Assembly (NCBI GenBank): GCA_946638615.1
Contig: CAMPBO010000003.1
Span: 1 to 61,385 of the forward strand
Direction: 5' to 3'
Origin: an uncultured Candidatus Saccharibacteria bacterium
Lineage (GTDB): Bacteria > Patescibacteriota > Saccharimonadia > Saccharimonadales > Saccharimonadaceae
Length of the DNA: 61,385 nt
Part shown: in pieces, positions 1 to 7,884 of the stretch
Numbering within the stretch: position 1 is the first letter of the stretch
How the letters are laid out: every line of letters starts with the position of its first letter
Program-made: the position numbers and the translations under genes
The notes under the pieces: model-generated
What the model saw: the letters and a program-made list of their open reading frames with translations, nothing else
Database searches by the model: none
What the model was told of the DNA's origin: nothing

Positions 1-71
1 ATATAGTAATTATGTTTAAAACACAAGAAGATTATGCTTATGGTGGGGGGTGTCAAGAAAAATGTTAACAT

Positions 72-1001
72 TCAAGTTCCAAATAGAATCAAAATCATTA
101 GTGGCATCGTTACAACCGAAAGTAGAGTAGATACAGTGACAAGTTCGGAAGATTCAATATTATTGCCGCCGTACTTGGTGGCAAAAAGGCCAAGCGAAGT
201 CGCTGTAGGCAAAGCCTGAATCAGAGTACAGACAGTGATGACTTCGGTTGGAAATTTGAGAACGGTAAGAACCCCAAAAGTAATAAGTGGTCCCAAAATA
301 AGCTGAGACAGAGCCACAATTATTAAACGCCATTTCTTGGCGAGAGACTTTAAGTCGGCACGAGATAGCATGAAGCCAATACAAATAATAGAAAGCGGCG
401 TAGTCGCACCACCCACGAAGCCGACAGAATCCATAATGAAGTTTGGTAATCTTAGTCCAGACAAAAACAGCACCATACCCAGAAGTACTGCTAAAATATT
501 TGGGTTCAAAATAACACTTCTGAATAATTTGAGTGATAGTTTGTGTTCAAATAACCAAATCCCATACGAAAAGAGTGCTATATTAAAAGCAATGATAAAT
601 CCGCAATAAGCAATAACTCCAGTCGGGCCAAAAGTATTTACCACGATGGGATAACCTAGAAAAGTGGCATTATTAAAAATAAAGGCAAACTGCGACTCAA
701 AGCGAAGCCCACCCTTAAACCAGAGTTTATTAAATAAAATTCGCGACAGAATAATTAGAATTACCATGATGAAAATTCCAGCAACTAGTCCATAGAAAAA
801 GAGGTTCAGAGAGGTTTCATCGTATTCGGCTGGAAAAGCCAAGAAAAGCGAAGCTGGCATAAAGACGGTCAAGAGCAAGTTTGTTAACTCTTTATTTGTG
901 TTAGTGCTGATAAGTTTCCATTTGCCAAGAAAAAATCCTAGCACTAAAATAAGTGCGAGTGAACCAAGCCGAGCATAGAATTCAGATAGTTCAATGTGCA
1001 T
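72..1001 (-). CDS. AEC (auxin efflux carrier) family transporter
   Basis: The 309-residue product is almost entirely hydrophobic, with about ten predicted membrane segments and the two-half arrangement of the AEC/malate permease family. The C-terminal half has the family's glycine- and proline-rich helices, including LPTATSLGLFATKYGG. Family members export or import organic anions such as malate; the substrate cannot be told from sequence. There is no Shine-Dalgarno site. Instead TGT-TAAAAT sits six bases before the ATG, which suggests a leaderless transcript. The gene stands alone, with a highly structured non-coding segment behind its promoter. Confidence 0.85.
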   Translation of the reverse strand: MHIELSEFYARLGSLALILVLGFFLGKWKLISTNTNKELTNLLLTVFMPASLFLAFPAEYDETSLNLFFYGLVAGIFIMVILIILSRILFNKLWFKGGLRFESQFAFIFNNATFLGYPIVVNTFGPTGVIAYCGFIIAFNIALFSYGIWLFEHKLSLKLFRSVILNPNILAVLLGMVLFLSGLRLPNFIMDSVGFVGGATTPLSIICIGFMLSRADLKSLAKKWRLIIVALSQLILGPLITFGVLTVLKFPTEVITVCTLIQALPTATSLGLFATKYGGNNIESSELVTVSTLLSVVTMPLMILILFGT

Positions 1002-1007
1002 AAGTTA

Positions 1008-1013
1008 ATTTTA
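1008..1013 (-). promoter_or_regulatory. Extended -10 promoter, leaderless start of AEC transporter
   Basis: On the minus strand TGT-TAAAAT is followed by six bases and then the ATG at 1001, so transcription would begin at or next to the start codon. Confidence 0.55.
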
Positions 1014-1060
1014 ACACATTTTGATGGATACGAGGGTCAGTGGATTTGCTGAGGCAAATC

Positions 1061-1187
1061 AGGATAAAAAATATGCCCGTAAGGCAATATTTCTTATCCT
1101 GGTGGGTGATGAGGGGTGGATTTGCCTGAGGCAAATCCACACTTCTGGGCGTCAGCTCGGAAAAAGAAAAGCAAGCTTTTCTTTTTC
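1061..1187. repeat. Cluster of three hairpins in intergenic region
   Basis: Three inverted repeats follow each other: 1061-1100 (arms AGGATAA...TTATCCT), 1116-1140 (GTGGATTTGCC / GGCAAATCCAC, perfect, 3-base loop) and 1160-1187 (13-base perfect arms of GAAAAAGAAAAGC). A GC-rich imperfect hairpin continues to about 1230. No convincing gene lies here. The segment is part of the structured block next to tRNA-Val. Confidence 0.7.
1100..1116 (-). repeat. Copy of the tRNA-Val 3' end (direct repeat, att-like)
   Basis: TGGTGGGTGATGAGGGG is an exact 17-base copy of the 3' end of tRNA-Val (1349-1365), in the same orientation and 249 bp away. Such duplications of tRNA 3' ends are typical attachment-site remnants, though a local duplication is equally possible. 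No integrase is adjacent. Confidence 0.6.
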
Positions 1188-1251
1188 GCTCGCTTCCTAC
1201 AGAAGGCGAACCCTGCGGGTTCTCGCCCCTCTTATCGAGCTAGTCATTAGA

Positions 1252-1344
1252 GATTGAAAGGCGCCAGATTGGTGTTTTCTTCGCGCGAAGCGCTATTATC
1301 GATAGAGCGAGCACGAAAAAACGCCGAGATGGCGCCTTTCAATC
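1252..1344. repeat. 93-bp near-perfect palindrome beside tRNA-Val
   Basis: Perfect 15-base terminal arms (GATTGAAAGGCGCCA and its complement) enclose further matching inner arms (GGTGTTTTCTTCG against CGAAAAAACGCC) and a small central hairpin. It lies directly downstream of tRNA-Val on the minus strand. It could be a transcription terminator or processing structure, or a miniature mobile element; neither is proven. Confidence 0.7.
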
Positions 1345-1348
1345 CTAA

Positions 1349-1425
1349 TGGTGGGTGATGAGGGGCTCGAACCCCCGACCTTCTCGGTGTAAACGAGACG
1401 CTCTAGCCAACTGAGCTAATCACCC
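1349..1425 (-). tRNA. tRNA-Val (anticodon TAC)
   Basis: The reverse strand folds into a full cloverleaf: acceptor GGGTGAT/ATCACCC, D arm TAGCTCAGTTGG, anticodon loop TTTACAC (anticodon TAC), T arm with GGTTCGAGCC, and an encoded CCA end (1349-1351). Confidence 0.95.
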
Positions 1426-1449
1426 GTGACGTACATTATACCACAGAGG

Positions 1450-3075
1450 TTATTTTTTGACAAATTTACGAGTAACGTCAAATTTTTCCATGTAAAGCCC
1501 CAACATAAGGCGAGTCTGTGAATAAAACGCAGCTAGTGACTGGTAAAGAATAGACGTAATTGGCATTAAAATCCATTGCAAAACCATCAATAAACTTCTG
1601 CCCTTACTATATTTAGCAGGACGTTTTGGAAGCATTCTTAATGAAACCAAAATCGAAACAATTAGACCAATGGATGCGAACGTTTCAACAATGCTCACAA
1701 TATTTGGCACATTATATGCAACCATGGCGCGAGATGATAAATTCATAATCATCGGGACCCAACCACCAAAAGCAACGATCGGAGCTAAAATCGCAAGAGT
1801 AATATGTCCATCAAGAAGGCGCCAAAATTTTGGAAAAAGTTTCCAAAAAGGAACAGGACGACGATTGCGACTAACAAAAAGTTTCGATCCTACATAAGCA
1901 ACATCGCTAGCCCCATAATACCAACGCCGAACTTGAACAAATTGAGCTTTGACAGTCTTCCAAATAGTTTCGTCAATAACTGCGTCTTGATAGATAGGAA
2001 TACGGATTGGCAAAACTGAATAATCACCGTTGAAAAAGAAGAGACTGCGCCAATATTGATGGCCATCTTCAACGATAGTACGTTTGGACCAAAAATTCAT
2101 TGCATTAAGAGCTTGAAGTGGTTGTGAGTGCGAAGCAAAATTGCGTAAAGCATGTGGTCGCATAGTAGATATGACATTGAAAAAAGAATTTGAAACCGCA
2201 ATAACACGCGTAGGGGCTGGTGCATCCCAAATATTATTCATAAAAAGCGATACTGGCTGATAGCTTAAATGTTGACGATTGGGGTGCGTAACAAATTCAT
2301 AAGCGACAGAATCAAGATATTTAGGGGCCATTCTATTATCGCTATCTAGTGATGTTACAATAATGTTCTCAATAGGCAAATTTTTGTCTTTGACGTATCC
2401 AGCTAAACGTTCCCCAGCATAAGTCAGATTCGGGCCTTTACCAATAACTTCACCTGGCAAGTTAGCAGGATGCTTGACGATAAGAAAATCTTTGAACGTT
2501 TTTTGATATTTTTGAGCAAGTTTTTTGGCAGTATTTTCCATGGCTGCACCGCCTCGTTCTTCATAAGCAAGAACGAAAATAATTCGGCTATTTGAAAAAG
2601 TTGTATGTTTGACTGCCTCGATAGAAGGACCAATAACTTCTTCCCCTTCGTTATAAGCCGCCATAATAACGGCATGAATGATTTCGGCAGGATTAGGATA
2701 ATCTTTACCCATTGCTGCCATGAGTTTAAGATTTTCGAGATGTTTACCGAAATGATAACTATGATTATTGTCGTCACGTAGACGCTCATAAGCCTCATGG
2801 GGATTTGCTAAATCTTCCATACGCTTATGCCAATCAACACGTTCGGCACGCTTCAAAACCTCATAACCCTGAACAGTTCGATATGCTACACTTATAGCTT
2901 TGACTAAAGTTGAGGCAATAATGATGAACAAATAAATGCTACCTAATACTGGATCAAGCCACGATAATATGAACAATAATATTATGGCACTATAAGAAAT
3001 TAAACCAGGCAAAATTTCAAGAAAACGATAGAGACGAGTACGTTTCCCTTGTGGTATTTCAAGATTTTTACGCAT
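1450..3075 (-). CDS. Membrane-bound family 2 glycosyltransferase
   Basis: The 541-residue protein has two N-terminal membrane segments (about residues 20-65), a GT-A fold catalytic domain (AEIIHAVIMAAYNEG, the metal-binding SLDSDNRM, and an NGDYSVLP-QVRRWYYG acceptor-side region with a Q..RW-like motif), and two or more C-terminal membrane segments. Processive and polyprenyl-dependent GT2 enzymes share this plan. It probably builds a cell-surface glycan from a nucleotide sugar. Its ATG overlaps the upstream gene's stop by one base, and two small membrane proteins precede it in the same operon, so the three are likely co-transcribed. Confidence 0.8.
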   Translation of the reverse strand: MRKNLEIPQGKRTRLYRFLEILPGLISYSAIILLFILSWLDPVLGSIYLFIIIASTLVKAISVAYRTVQGYEVLKRAERVDWHKRMEDLANPHEAYERLRDDNNHSYHFGKHLENLKLMAAMGKDYPNPAEIIHAVIMAAYNEGEEVIGPSIEAVKHTTFSNSRIIFVLAYEERGGAAMENTAKKLAQKYQKTFKDFLIVKHPANLPGEVIGKGPNLTYAGERLAGYVKDKNLPIENIIVTSLDSDNRMAPKYLDSVAYEFVTHPNRQHLSYQPVSLFMNNIWDAPAPTRVIAVSNSFFNVISTMRPHALRNFASHSQPLQALNAMNFWSKRTIVEDGHQYWRSLFFFNGDYSVLPIRIPIYQDAVIDETIWKTVKAQFVQVRRWYYGASDVAYVGSKLFVSRNRRPVPFWKLFPKFWRLLDGHITLAILAPIVAFGGWVPMIMNLSSRAMVAYNVPNIVSIVETFASIGLIVSILVSLRMLPKRPAKYSKGRSLLMVLQWILMPITSILYQSLAAFYSQTRLMLGLYMEKFDVTRKFVKK

Positions 3076-3437
3076 TAAATTTCTCCAAGTAATCTAATCA
3101 AAACTAAAAATGAACCGAGAATGAGTGCTGTTGTAATAAGCAGAAAAAATTTAGTCATCCCGCCGCCGCGTTTATGAAAAATACGAGTAGCAAGAAGATT
3201 GTGCATGGCTCCAAAAATAATGGCCAGTATTGGAAAAGCTAATAAATCCATCCAGGTTCCATCACGATAACCACCTATATCTCCATAACCAATTTTGACA
3301 ACCGAAGCATTAGGATTAAGATTAGTGATCGAAAAGATAAAAAGAGCTAGGGCAAGCAAAAAATTAATAATCATTAAGAATAAAGCTCCCCGTTCGGTAT
3401 GATAAATGCTTACTAAATCCGTTTTAAAAGTTTTCAT
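3075..3437 (-). CDS. Small membrane protein of glycosyltransferase operon
   Basis: The 120-residue product has about three membrane helices (residues ~15-38, ~55-75, ~85-110) and no family I recognise. The start chosen here (MKTFKTDLVS) overlaps the upstream stop codon in an ATGA arrangement, indicating translational coupling; the longer reading frame upstream of this start lies inside the previous gene and is not used. Position between a DUF308-like protein and a glycosyltransferase suggests a role in surface glycan assembly, but that is only inference. Confidence 0.7.
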   Translation of the reverse strand: MKTFKTDLVSIYHTERGALFLMIINFLLALALFIFSITNLNPNASVVKIGYGDIGGYRDGTWMDLLAFPILAIIFGAMHNLLATRIFHKRGGGMTKFFLLITTALILGSFLVLIRLLGEI

Positions 3438-4033
3438 TTTGTAATGCCAGTAATTTTCTCTATGATAGTATTGACATGTTGTATGAACATAATGTCTCCG
3501 ATAATTCCAATAACACCAACAAGAACCATAACCCAACCAATAAGAGCAATTACAGCTCCACTATAGAAAGTAATAAAGACGCCAAGCACCAACATTGCTA
3601 AAGCCAAAATTAAAACATATTTCCAAGTCTGAATGTTTGTAGCGTGAAGCTTAATTGCAGTATTCATACGAACTAGTGATTCATAGATCATCCAAATACC
3701 AATTATGATACGAAAGACCTGAGCGATTTCTTCCCCCATTACAAGAACAGTAATGCCCAGCAAGACAGAGATTACTCCAAAAAGAAGCCCGTTATTAAAA
3801 AAATCGTTTTGCCCTTTAATAATAAAATAATTGATAATTTGATAAGCCCCTTTAATAACAAAGAAGGCTCCGACGATATAAGCAATAACTTTAATCACTG
3901 CATCTGGCCAGGCGATTAAAAAAATACCAATAATTACTGTAGCGAGTGATTCAATTATCGCCATCCAGGCTGATTGTTTGAGGTTACTATTAAACTTTTC
4001 AACAGGACGTTTGATTATCTCCACCTTGGGCAT
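3434..4033 (-). CDS. DUF308/HdeD-like membrane protein
   Basis: The 199-residue product has six hydrophobic helices in three similar pairs, with repeated glycine-rich turns such as IGIFLIAWPDAVIKVIAYIV, as in the DUF308/HdeD family. HdeD proteins are linked to acid resistance in enterobacteria; the function here is unknown. It begins with a good ribosome site (AAAAGGAG, 6 bases before ATG) and an extended -10 TGC-TATAAT at 4057-4062, making it the first gene of the three-gene operon ending with the glycosyltransferase. Confidence 0.75.
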   Translation of the reverse strand: MPKVEIIKRPVEKFNSNLKQSAWMAIIESLATVIIGIFLIAWPDAVIKVIAYIVGAFFVIKGAYQIINYFIIKGQNDFFNNGLLFGVISVLLGITVLVMGEEIAQVFRIIIGIWMIYESLVRMNTAIKLHATNIQTWKYVLILALAMLVLGVFITFYSGAVIALIGWVMVLVGVIGIIGDIMFIQHVNTIIEKITGITK

Positions 4034-4056
4034 ATATTACTCCTTTTGTTGTAATA

Positions 4057-4062
4057 ATTATA
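4057..4062 (-). promoter_or_regulatory. Extended -10 promoter of DUF308-glycosyltransferase operon
   Basis: TGC-TATAAT on the minus strand, 23 bases before the ATG at 4033. The short leader carries AAAAGGAG, so this operon uses a conventional led transcript. Confidence 0.5.
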
Positions 4063-4162
4063 GCATAAATGTGGTATAATTTAGCAAGTGCCAATGTAGT
4101 TTTAGTTATAAATGTTAGAATAATTCATTCTACAGACGCACTCTATACTTATAGTAGTTTAT

Positions 4163-4238
4163 GCCGATGTAGCTCAGTTGGTAGAGCAGCTCATTCGTAA
4201 CGAGCAGGTCACAGGTTCGATCCCTGCCATCGGCTCCA
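4163..4238 (+). tRNA. tRNA-Thr (anticodon CGT)
   Basis: Cloverleaf with acceptor GCCGATG/CATCGGC, D arm GCTCAGTTGGTAGAGC, anticodon loop TTCGTAA (CGT), T loop TTCGATC and encoded CCA. A-C mismatches occur at the ends of the anticodon and T stems (pairs 31-39 and 49-65), which is slightly unusual. Confidence 0.93.
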
Positions 4239-4262
4239 AACTCTCGCCAAGCTCCGCCTTAT

Positions 4263-5738
4263 TTAATGGCGGGATTTTCGTTTTTTCTTGGGCTCAATAG
4301 AACTAGATTTATAACCAATCCTTAGAGTGCGCAGAAGTTTAGAACGAGCTTGTGAAGTAAAGATTTTTTCGAGCCAAGAGCTTTTGGGAGTTTGGTTTTT
4401 AGAAGTAAGAATTTCGACAATGTCACCTTGTTCTAATTTTTTGTTCAGATTACTCATCTTACCATTGATTTTGACACCTACTACATGATCGCCAATTTCA
4501 GAATGAAGACGGTAAGCAAAATCAAGAGGCAAAGCACCTTTAGGTAAATCAATAATATCGCCTTTTGGAGTATAGACAAAAATTTTGTCAGCAAAGAGAT
4601 TGAGTTTGAGTTTTTTTAGATCAACTCTCTTGCCTTCGCGAAGTCTAGCCGCGGTAGTTTGAAGTTCAGTAATCCAAAGAAGATTGGTTGGTAAATGCTC
4701 AATCTTCCCTTTTTTATAATTTTCGGTGAGTTTTTGCTCGTTATAATAAAAACTTGCAGCAAGACCACGCTCAGCGTATTCATGCATTTCGTGAGTACGC
4801 ATTTGAAATTCTACTATGCGTTTATCCTTGGTAATGACGGTTGTATGAAGAGACTGGTAACCATTTTGTTTAGGCTTAGCAATGTAATCTTTAATGCGTC
4901 CGCCCATAGGAGTATAAAGTGAATGAATAACACCTAAAGTAAGATAACAATCGGTAATATCGTCAACAATAACACGAAGAGCTGTGAGGTCATATATTTC
5001 ACCCATATTTTGATTGTGCTTGGCGAGTTTTTTGTGAAGTGAATAAACTGACTTCACGCGACCAGAAATTTCAAAATGGATTTTTTCTTTTTTTAGAGCC
5101 ATGGAGACTTCTTCTTCGATTTTTTTGAGAGATTTTTCTGCGGATTTATTATATTTGTCAATTAGACTTTTGAGCTCTTCAAAGCGACGAGGGTCAACGT
5201 ATTTGAAAGAAAGATCGGCAAGTTCAACTCTTAGGCGTCCCATATTTAAACGATCAGCAAGTGGAGCAAATACCTCAAGAGTTTCTTTAGCAATTTTCTT
5301 TTGCTTATCTGGCGGAAGAGCTGAAAGCGTGCGAAGATTATGTAAGCGATCGGCGAGTTTAATAATGAGGACTCGGATGTCATCGCCGAGTGCAATCATT
5401 AATCTTAAGAAATTATCCTTAGTGGCTGGCAAATAAGTATCGATATCTCGCATCCCATTACGAGCAGTACTGAGCTTAGTAACACCATCGACTAAAAAGG
5501 CGACAGACTCGCCAAATTCTTTTTTGATATCTTCTAAGGTGAGCTTGGTATCTTCAACGGTGTCATGAAGAATGCCAGCAATAATCGTATCTTCGTCCAT
5601 GCCCCATTCTTCGAGGATTTTTTTCACAGCAAGGGGGTGAACAATGTAGGGCTCACCAGTTTTCCTGAGCTGACCCTCGTGGGCCTTTTTGGCCGCTTCG
5701 ATAGCTTTCTGAACACGTTCAGAATTCTGTTCTTTCAT
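4263..5738 (-). CDS. rsh: RelA/SpoT-family (p)ppGpp synthetase/hydrolase
   Basis: A bifunctional stringent-response enzyme of 491 residues. The N-terminal HD hydrolase domain has HPLAV, HDTVED (residues 58-63) and KLADRLHNLRT. The synthetase domain has GRVKSVYSLHKK, YDLTALRVIV and KPKQNGYQSLHTTV. A TGS domain follows (VYTPKGDIIDLPKGALPLDFAY). The protein stops soon after TGS, so the zinc-finger/helical and ACT domains of typical 700+ residue Rel proteins are missing. It follows parB by seven bases but also has its own TGC-TATAAT six bases before ATG, overlapping the parB stop. Confidence 0.93.
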   Translation of the reverse strand: MKEQNSERVQKAIEAAKKAHEGQLRKTGEPYIVHPLAVKKILEEWGMDEDTIIAGILHDTVEDTKLTLEDIKKEFGESVAFLVDGVTKLSTARNGMRDIDTYLPATKDNFLRLMIALGDDIRVLIIKLADRLHNLRTLSALPPDKQKKIAKETLEVFAPLADRLNMGRLRVELADLSFKYVDPRRFEELKSLIDKYNKSAEKSLKKIEEEVSMALKKEKIHFEISGRVKSVYSLHKKLAKHNQNMGEIYDLTALRVIVDDITDCYLTLGVIHSLYTPMGGRIKDYIAKPKQNGYQSLHTTVITKDKRIVEFQMRTHEMHEYAERGLAASFYYNEQKLTENYKKGKIEHLPTNLLWITELQTTAARLREGKRVDLKKLKLNLFADKIFVYTPKGDIIDLPKGALPLDFAYRLHSEIGDHVVGVKINGKMSNLNKKLEQGDIVEILTSKNQTPKSSWLEKIFTSQARSKLLRTLRIGYKSSSIEPKKKRKSRH

Positions 5739-5744
5739 GTATGT

Positions 5745-5750
5745 ATTATA
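5745..5750 (-). promoter_or_regulatory. Extended -10 promoter, leaderless start of rsh
   Basis: TGC-TATAAT on the minus strand, six bases before the rsh ATG; it overlaps the stop codon of parB. Confidence 0.6.
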
Positions 5751-6585
5751 GCAGATTACGAATAAGATCTTTTAGCTCGGAGTCAGATTTACATTTAAAA
5801 GTAAGTGAACGGCCAGTAATTCTGACAGAAATATTATATTTGGCAGAAATGGCATCTTCATCTTTGTGGTAATTGTTTTCCTTAATTAAAGTAGCGCTGG
5901 ATTTCTTTTTATGATCAGAAAAATAGCGTTCAACCTTGCGAGCAGTCCAACCCTCCTGGATAATTTTGGGAAGAACTTTTTTGATAGTTTCTTCGTCGCG
6001 AGAAACGAGTGGTCGCATAATGCCTTCGGGGAGTTTTTCTTTCACCATAGTCTTCTTAACATCGTCGGGAAGATTTAAAAGACGAAGGGTGTTTTGGACG
6101 GAAGATTCGGACTTACCAACTTTAGCGGCGATGTCTTCAGCGGTGAGATTGAATTGAGTCTTGAGTTTAGCATAAGCCGTGGCAAGTTCGATGGCGTTCA
6201 AATCTTCGCGCTGGGCGTTTTCGATAATAGAAAGCTCGAGGCGATTTTGGGAATCTAACGTTCGAATGATAGCTGGGATTTTATCGAGTCCAGCAATTTT
6301 GGATGCACGCCAACGGCGTTCACCAGCGACGATTTTATATTTTCCCTCTTCTCTAGTTACAACGATAGGTTGTAAGACTCCGTGTTCTTTAATGGAGGCG
6401 GCGAGCGCCTCAAGAGCACCTGCGTCAAACTCACGACGGGGTTGATTCTCGTCACGGACAATTTCGCTAAGTTTTAATTCTTTAAGCTTGCTTTCTTTTT
6501 TGTCTTCAGCAGCGGTTAAATCAAACTCGTCGTCGATTAAGTCTGTTGGGATTAAACTATCAAAACCTCTTCCTAAACCCTTCAT
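5746..6585 (-). CDS. parB: Chromosome-partitioning protein ParB
   Basis: The 279-residue protein has the ParB/Spo0J order: N-terminal ParA-stimulating GLGRGFDSLIP, ParB/CTP-binding domain with NQPRREFD and GERRWRASKIAGL, a helix-turn-helix (LTAEDIAAKVGKSESSVQNTLRLL) and a C-terminal dimerisation segment. It binds parS near the origin and loads SMC. Its start overlaps the parA stop by four bases (ATGA), so the two are translationally coupled. Confidence 0.95.
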   Translation of the reverse strand: MKGLGRGFDSLIPTDLIDDEFDLTAAEDKKESKLKELKLSEIVRDENQPRREFDAGALEALAASIKEHGVLQPIVVTREEGKYKIVAGERRWRASKIAGLDKIPAIIRTLDSQNRLELSIIENAQREDLNAIELATAYAKLKTQFNLTAEDIAAKVGKSESSVQNTLRLLNLPDDVKKTMVKEKLPEGIMRPLVSRDEETIKKVLPKIIQEGWTARKVERYFSDHKKKSSATLIKENNYHKDEDAISAKYNISVRITGRSLTFKCKSDSELKDLIRNLL

Positions 6586-7355
6586 TTGGTTCTCTCCTCT
6601 ACTTCTTTAGTAAAATCTTTGTAAGCTTTGGCACCTTTGCTAAACTTATCATAAGCACCAACTGGTACGCCATGTGATGGCGCTTCGGCAACACGGACAT
6701 TGCGAGGAATAGTGGTATTAAAAGTAAGTTGCTTGAAATATTTTTTGATTTCATCATAGACTTGAGCGGACAATGAAGTGCGTTTATCATACATGGTCGC
6801 AAGAACACCGAGAAGTTTAAGATTGGGATTGGCTTGTTTCATGACTAGCTTCATGGATTCGAGAAGCTGAGCGACACCTTCCAAAGCGTAAAATTCAGTT
6901 TGAACTGGAAGAAGCAAGAAATTACTCGCAATCATGCCATTTACTGTCAGCAAACTGAGTGATGGTGGTGAGTCGATAATAATGTAGTCGTAATTTGTCT
7001 CAACACTGCGAATAGCATCACGAAGACGTATAAATTTACGTTGCATACTAGTGATTTCAACTTCGGCATTAGCAAGTTCAGGAGTGGTGGGGGCAAGATC
7101 GAAATTTTTATATTTAGTGGGACGGATAGATTCGGAAAGACTAGCTTGGCCCAAAATAACTTCAGTCATAGTGGTACCGAGTTTCTTAATATCGTTCTTT
7201 TCAATACCGAGACCAGAAGTGGCGTTGCCTTGAGGATCAAAATCGATAAGTAGGGTTTTAAACTTATCTTTTGCGAGATAATAAGCAAGATTGACAGCGG
7301 TAGTAGTCTTCCCTACGCCGCCCTTTTGATTGGTCACACAAATCACCTTTGCCAT
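6582..7355 (-). CDS. parA: Chromosome-partitioning ATPase ParA
   Basis: A 257-residue ParA/Soj/MinD-type ATPase with a deviant Walker A (KGGVGKTT, residues 10-17), the switch segment LLIDFDPQGNATSGLG, and IIIDSPPSLSLLTVN. It drives ParB-parS segregation. A TGA-TATAAT element at 7366-7371 lies ten bases before ATG, so the mRNA leader would be only a few bases long. First gene of parA-parB(-rsh). Confidence 0.95.
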   Translation of the reverse strand: MAKVICVTNQKGGVGKTTTAVNLAYYLAKDKFKTLLIDFDPQGNATSGLGIEKNDIKKLGTTMTEVILGQASLSESIRPTKYKNFDLAPTTPELANAEVEITSMQRKFIRLRDAIRSVETNYDYIIIDSPPSLSLLTVNGMIASNFLLLPVQTEFYALEGVAQLLESMKLVMKQANPNLKLLGVLATMYDKRTSLSAQVYDEIKKYFKQLTFNTTIPRNVRVAEAPSHGVPVGAYDKFSKGAKAYKDFTKEVEERTK

Positions 7356-7365
7356 AATACTTAAG

Positions 7366-7371
7366 ATTATA
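7366..7371 (-). promoter_or_regulatory. Extended -10 promoter of parAB
   Basis: TGA-TATAAT on the minus strand, ten bases before the parA ATG, predicting a leader of about three to four bases. Confidence 0.5.
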
Positions 7372-7389
7372 TCATAAAAAGTGCGATTA

Positions 7390-7552
7390 GAAAATTATAA
7401 GTATTTCTTCGCTGGTCCTCAGTCCGCAGTCGTCAAAAAAAACAACAGTCAGTCGAATCCGCACTGAAATTACAGTTTCAGATTTGGATTCGTGACTGTT
7501 GTGTTTTTAACTACTGGGATCTGCGGAATCGCTCAGAAATACCTATAATTTC
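7390..7552. repeat. ~160-bp imperfect palindrome after rplU
   Basis: Successive matching arms nest around a centre near 7472: outer GAAAATTATA-AGTATTTCT against its complement at 7533-7552, then TCCGCAG/CTGCGGA, CAACAGTCA...GAATCC/GGATTCGTGACTGTTG, and CTGAAA/TTTCAG at the tip. It starts directly after the rplU stop codon. It could be a terminator between rplU and parA or a miniature inverted-repeat element; it has no gene. Confidence 0.7.
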
Positions 7553-7861
7553 TTAGGCGATTTTTACGATTTCGATCTCAGAGTACTTCTGGCGATGGCC
7601 AGTCTCTTTGTGAACGCGTTTTTTTGCTTTGTAGCGGATAACGCGGAGTTTATCGCCTTTAACTTCGGGCGTTACTACTTTCGCTGAAACTTTTACGCCC
7701 TTTACTGTAGGAGTACCAACGGTGGTTTTGTCGCCGTCGATCACGAGTAAAGCGTCAAGTTCGAGCTCTTTGGTGCCTTCCGGGAGGAGGTCCACCCGTA
7801 GGGTCTCTTTTTCAGTAGCGACGTATTGCTTGCCGCCAACTAAAATGACTGCTTTTTTCAT
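7553..7861 (-). CDS. rplU: 50S ribosomal protein L21
   Basis: The 102-residue product matches bL21 over its whole length: the N-terminal AVILVGGKQY, the beta-barrel core and the C-terminal KAKKRVHKETGHRQKYSEIEIVKI. It binds 23S rRNA. Bacteria usually follow rplU with rpmA (L27); here a long palindrome and parA follow instead, so L27 must be elsewhere or missing. A weak AAGGA site precedes the ATG. Confidence 0.96.
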   Translation of the reverse strand: MKKAVILVGGKQYVATEKETLRVDLLPEGTKELELDALLVIDGDKTTVGTPTVKGVKVSAKVVTPEVKGDKLRVIRYKAKKRVHKETGHRQKYSEIEIVKIA

Positions 7862-7884
7862 ATAATTCCTTATATTAACTTGGA

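Noticed and set aside
1021-1257. 78-codon plus-strand reading frame in the intergenic region
   Set aside because: It runs through several perfect hairpins, has no ribosome site or promoter at the start and encodes a low-complexity sequence without protein character.
5746-7355. Origin of replication next to parAB
   Set aside because: No dnaA, DnaA-box cluster or clear parS consensus was seen around the genes.
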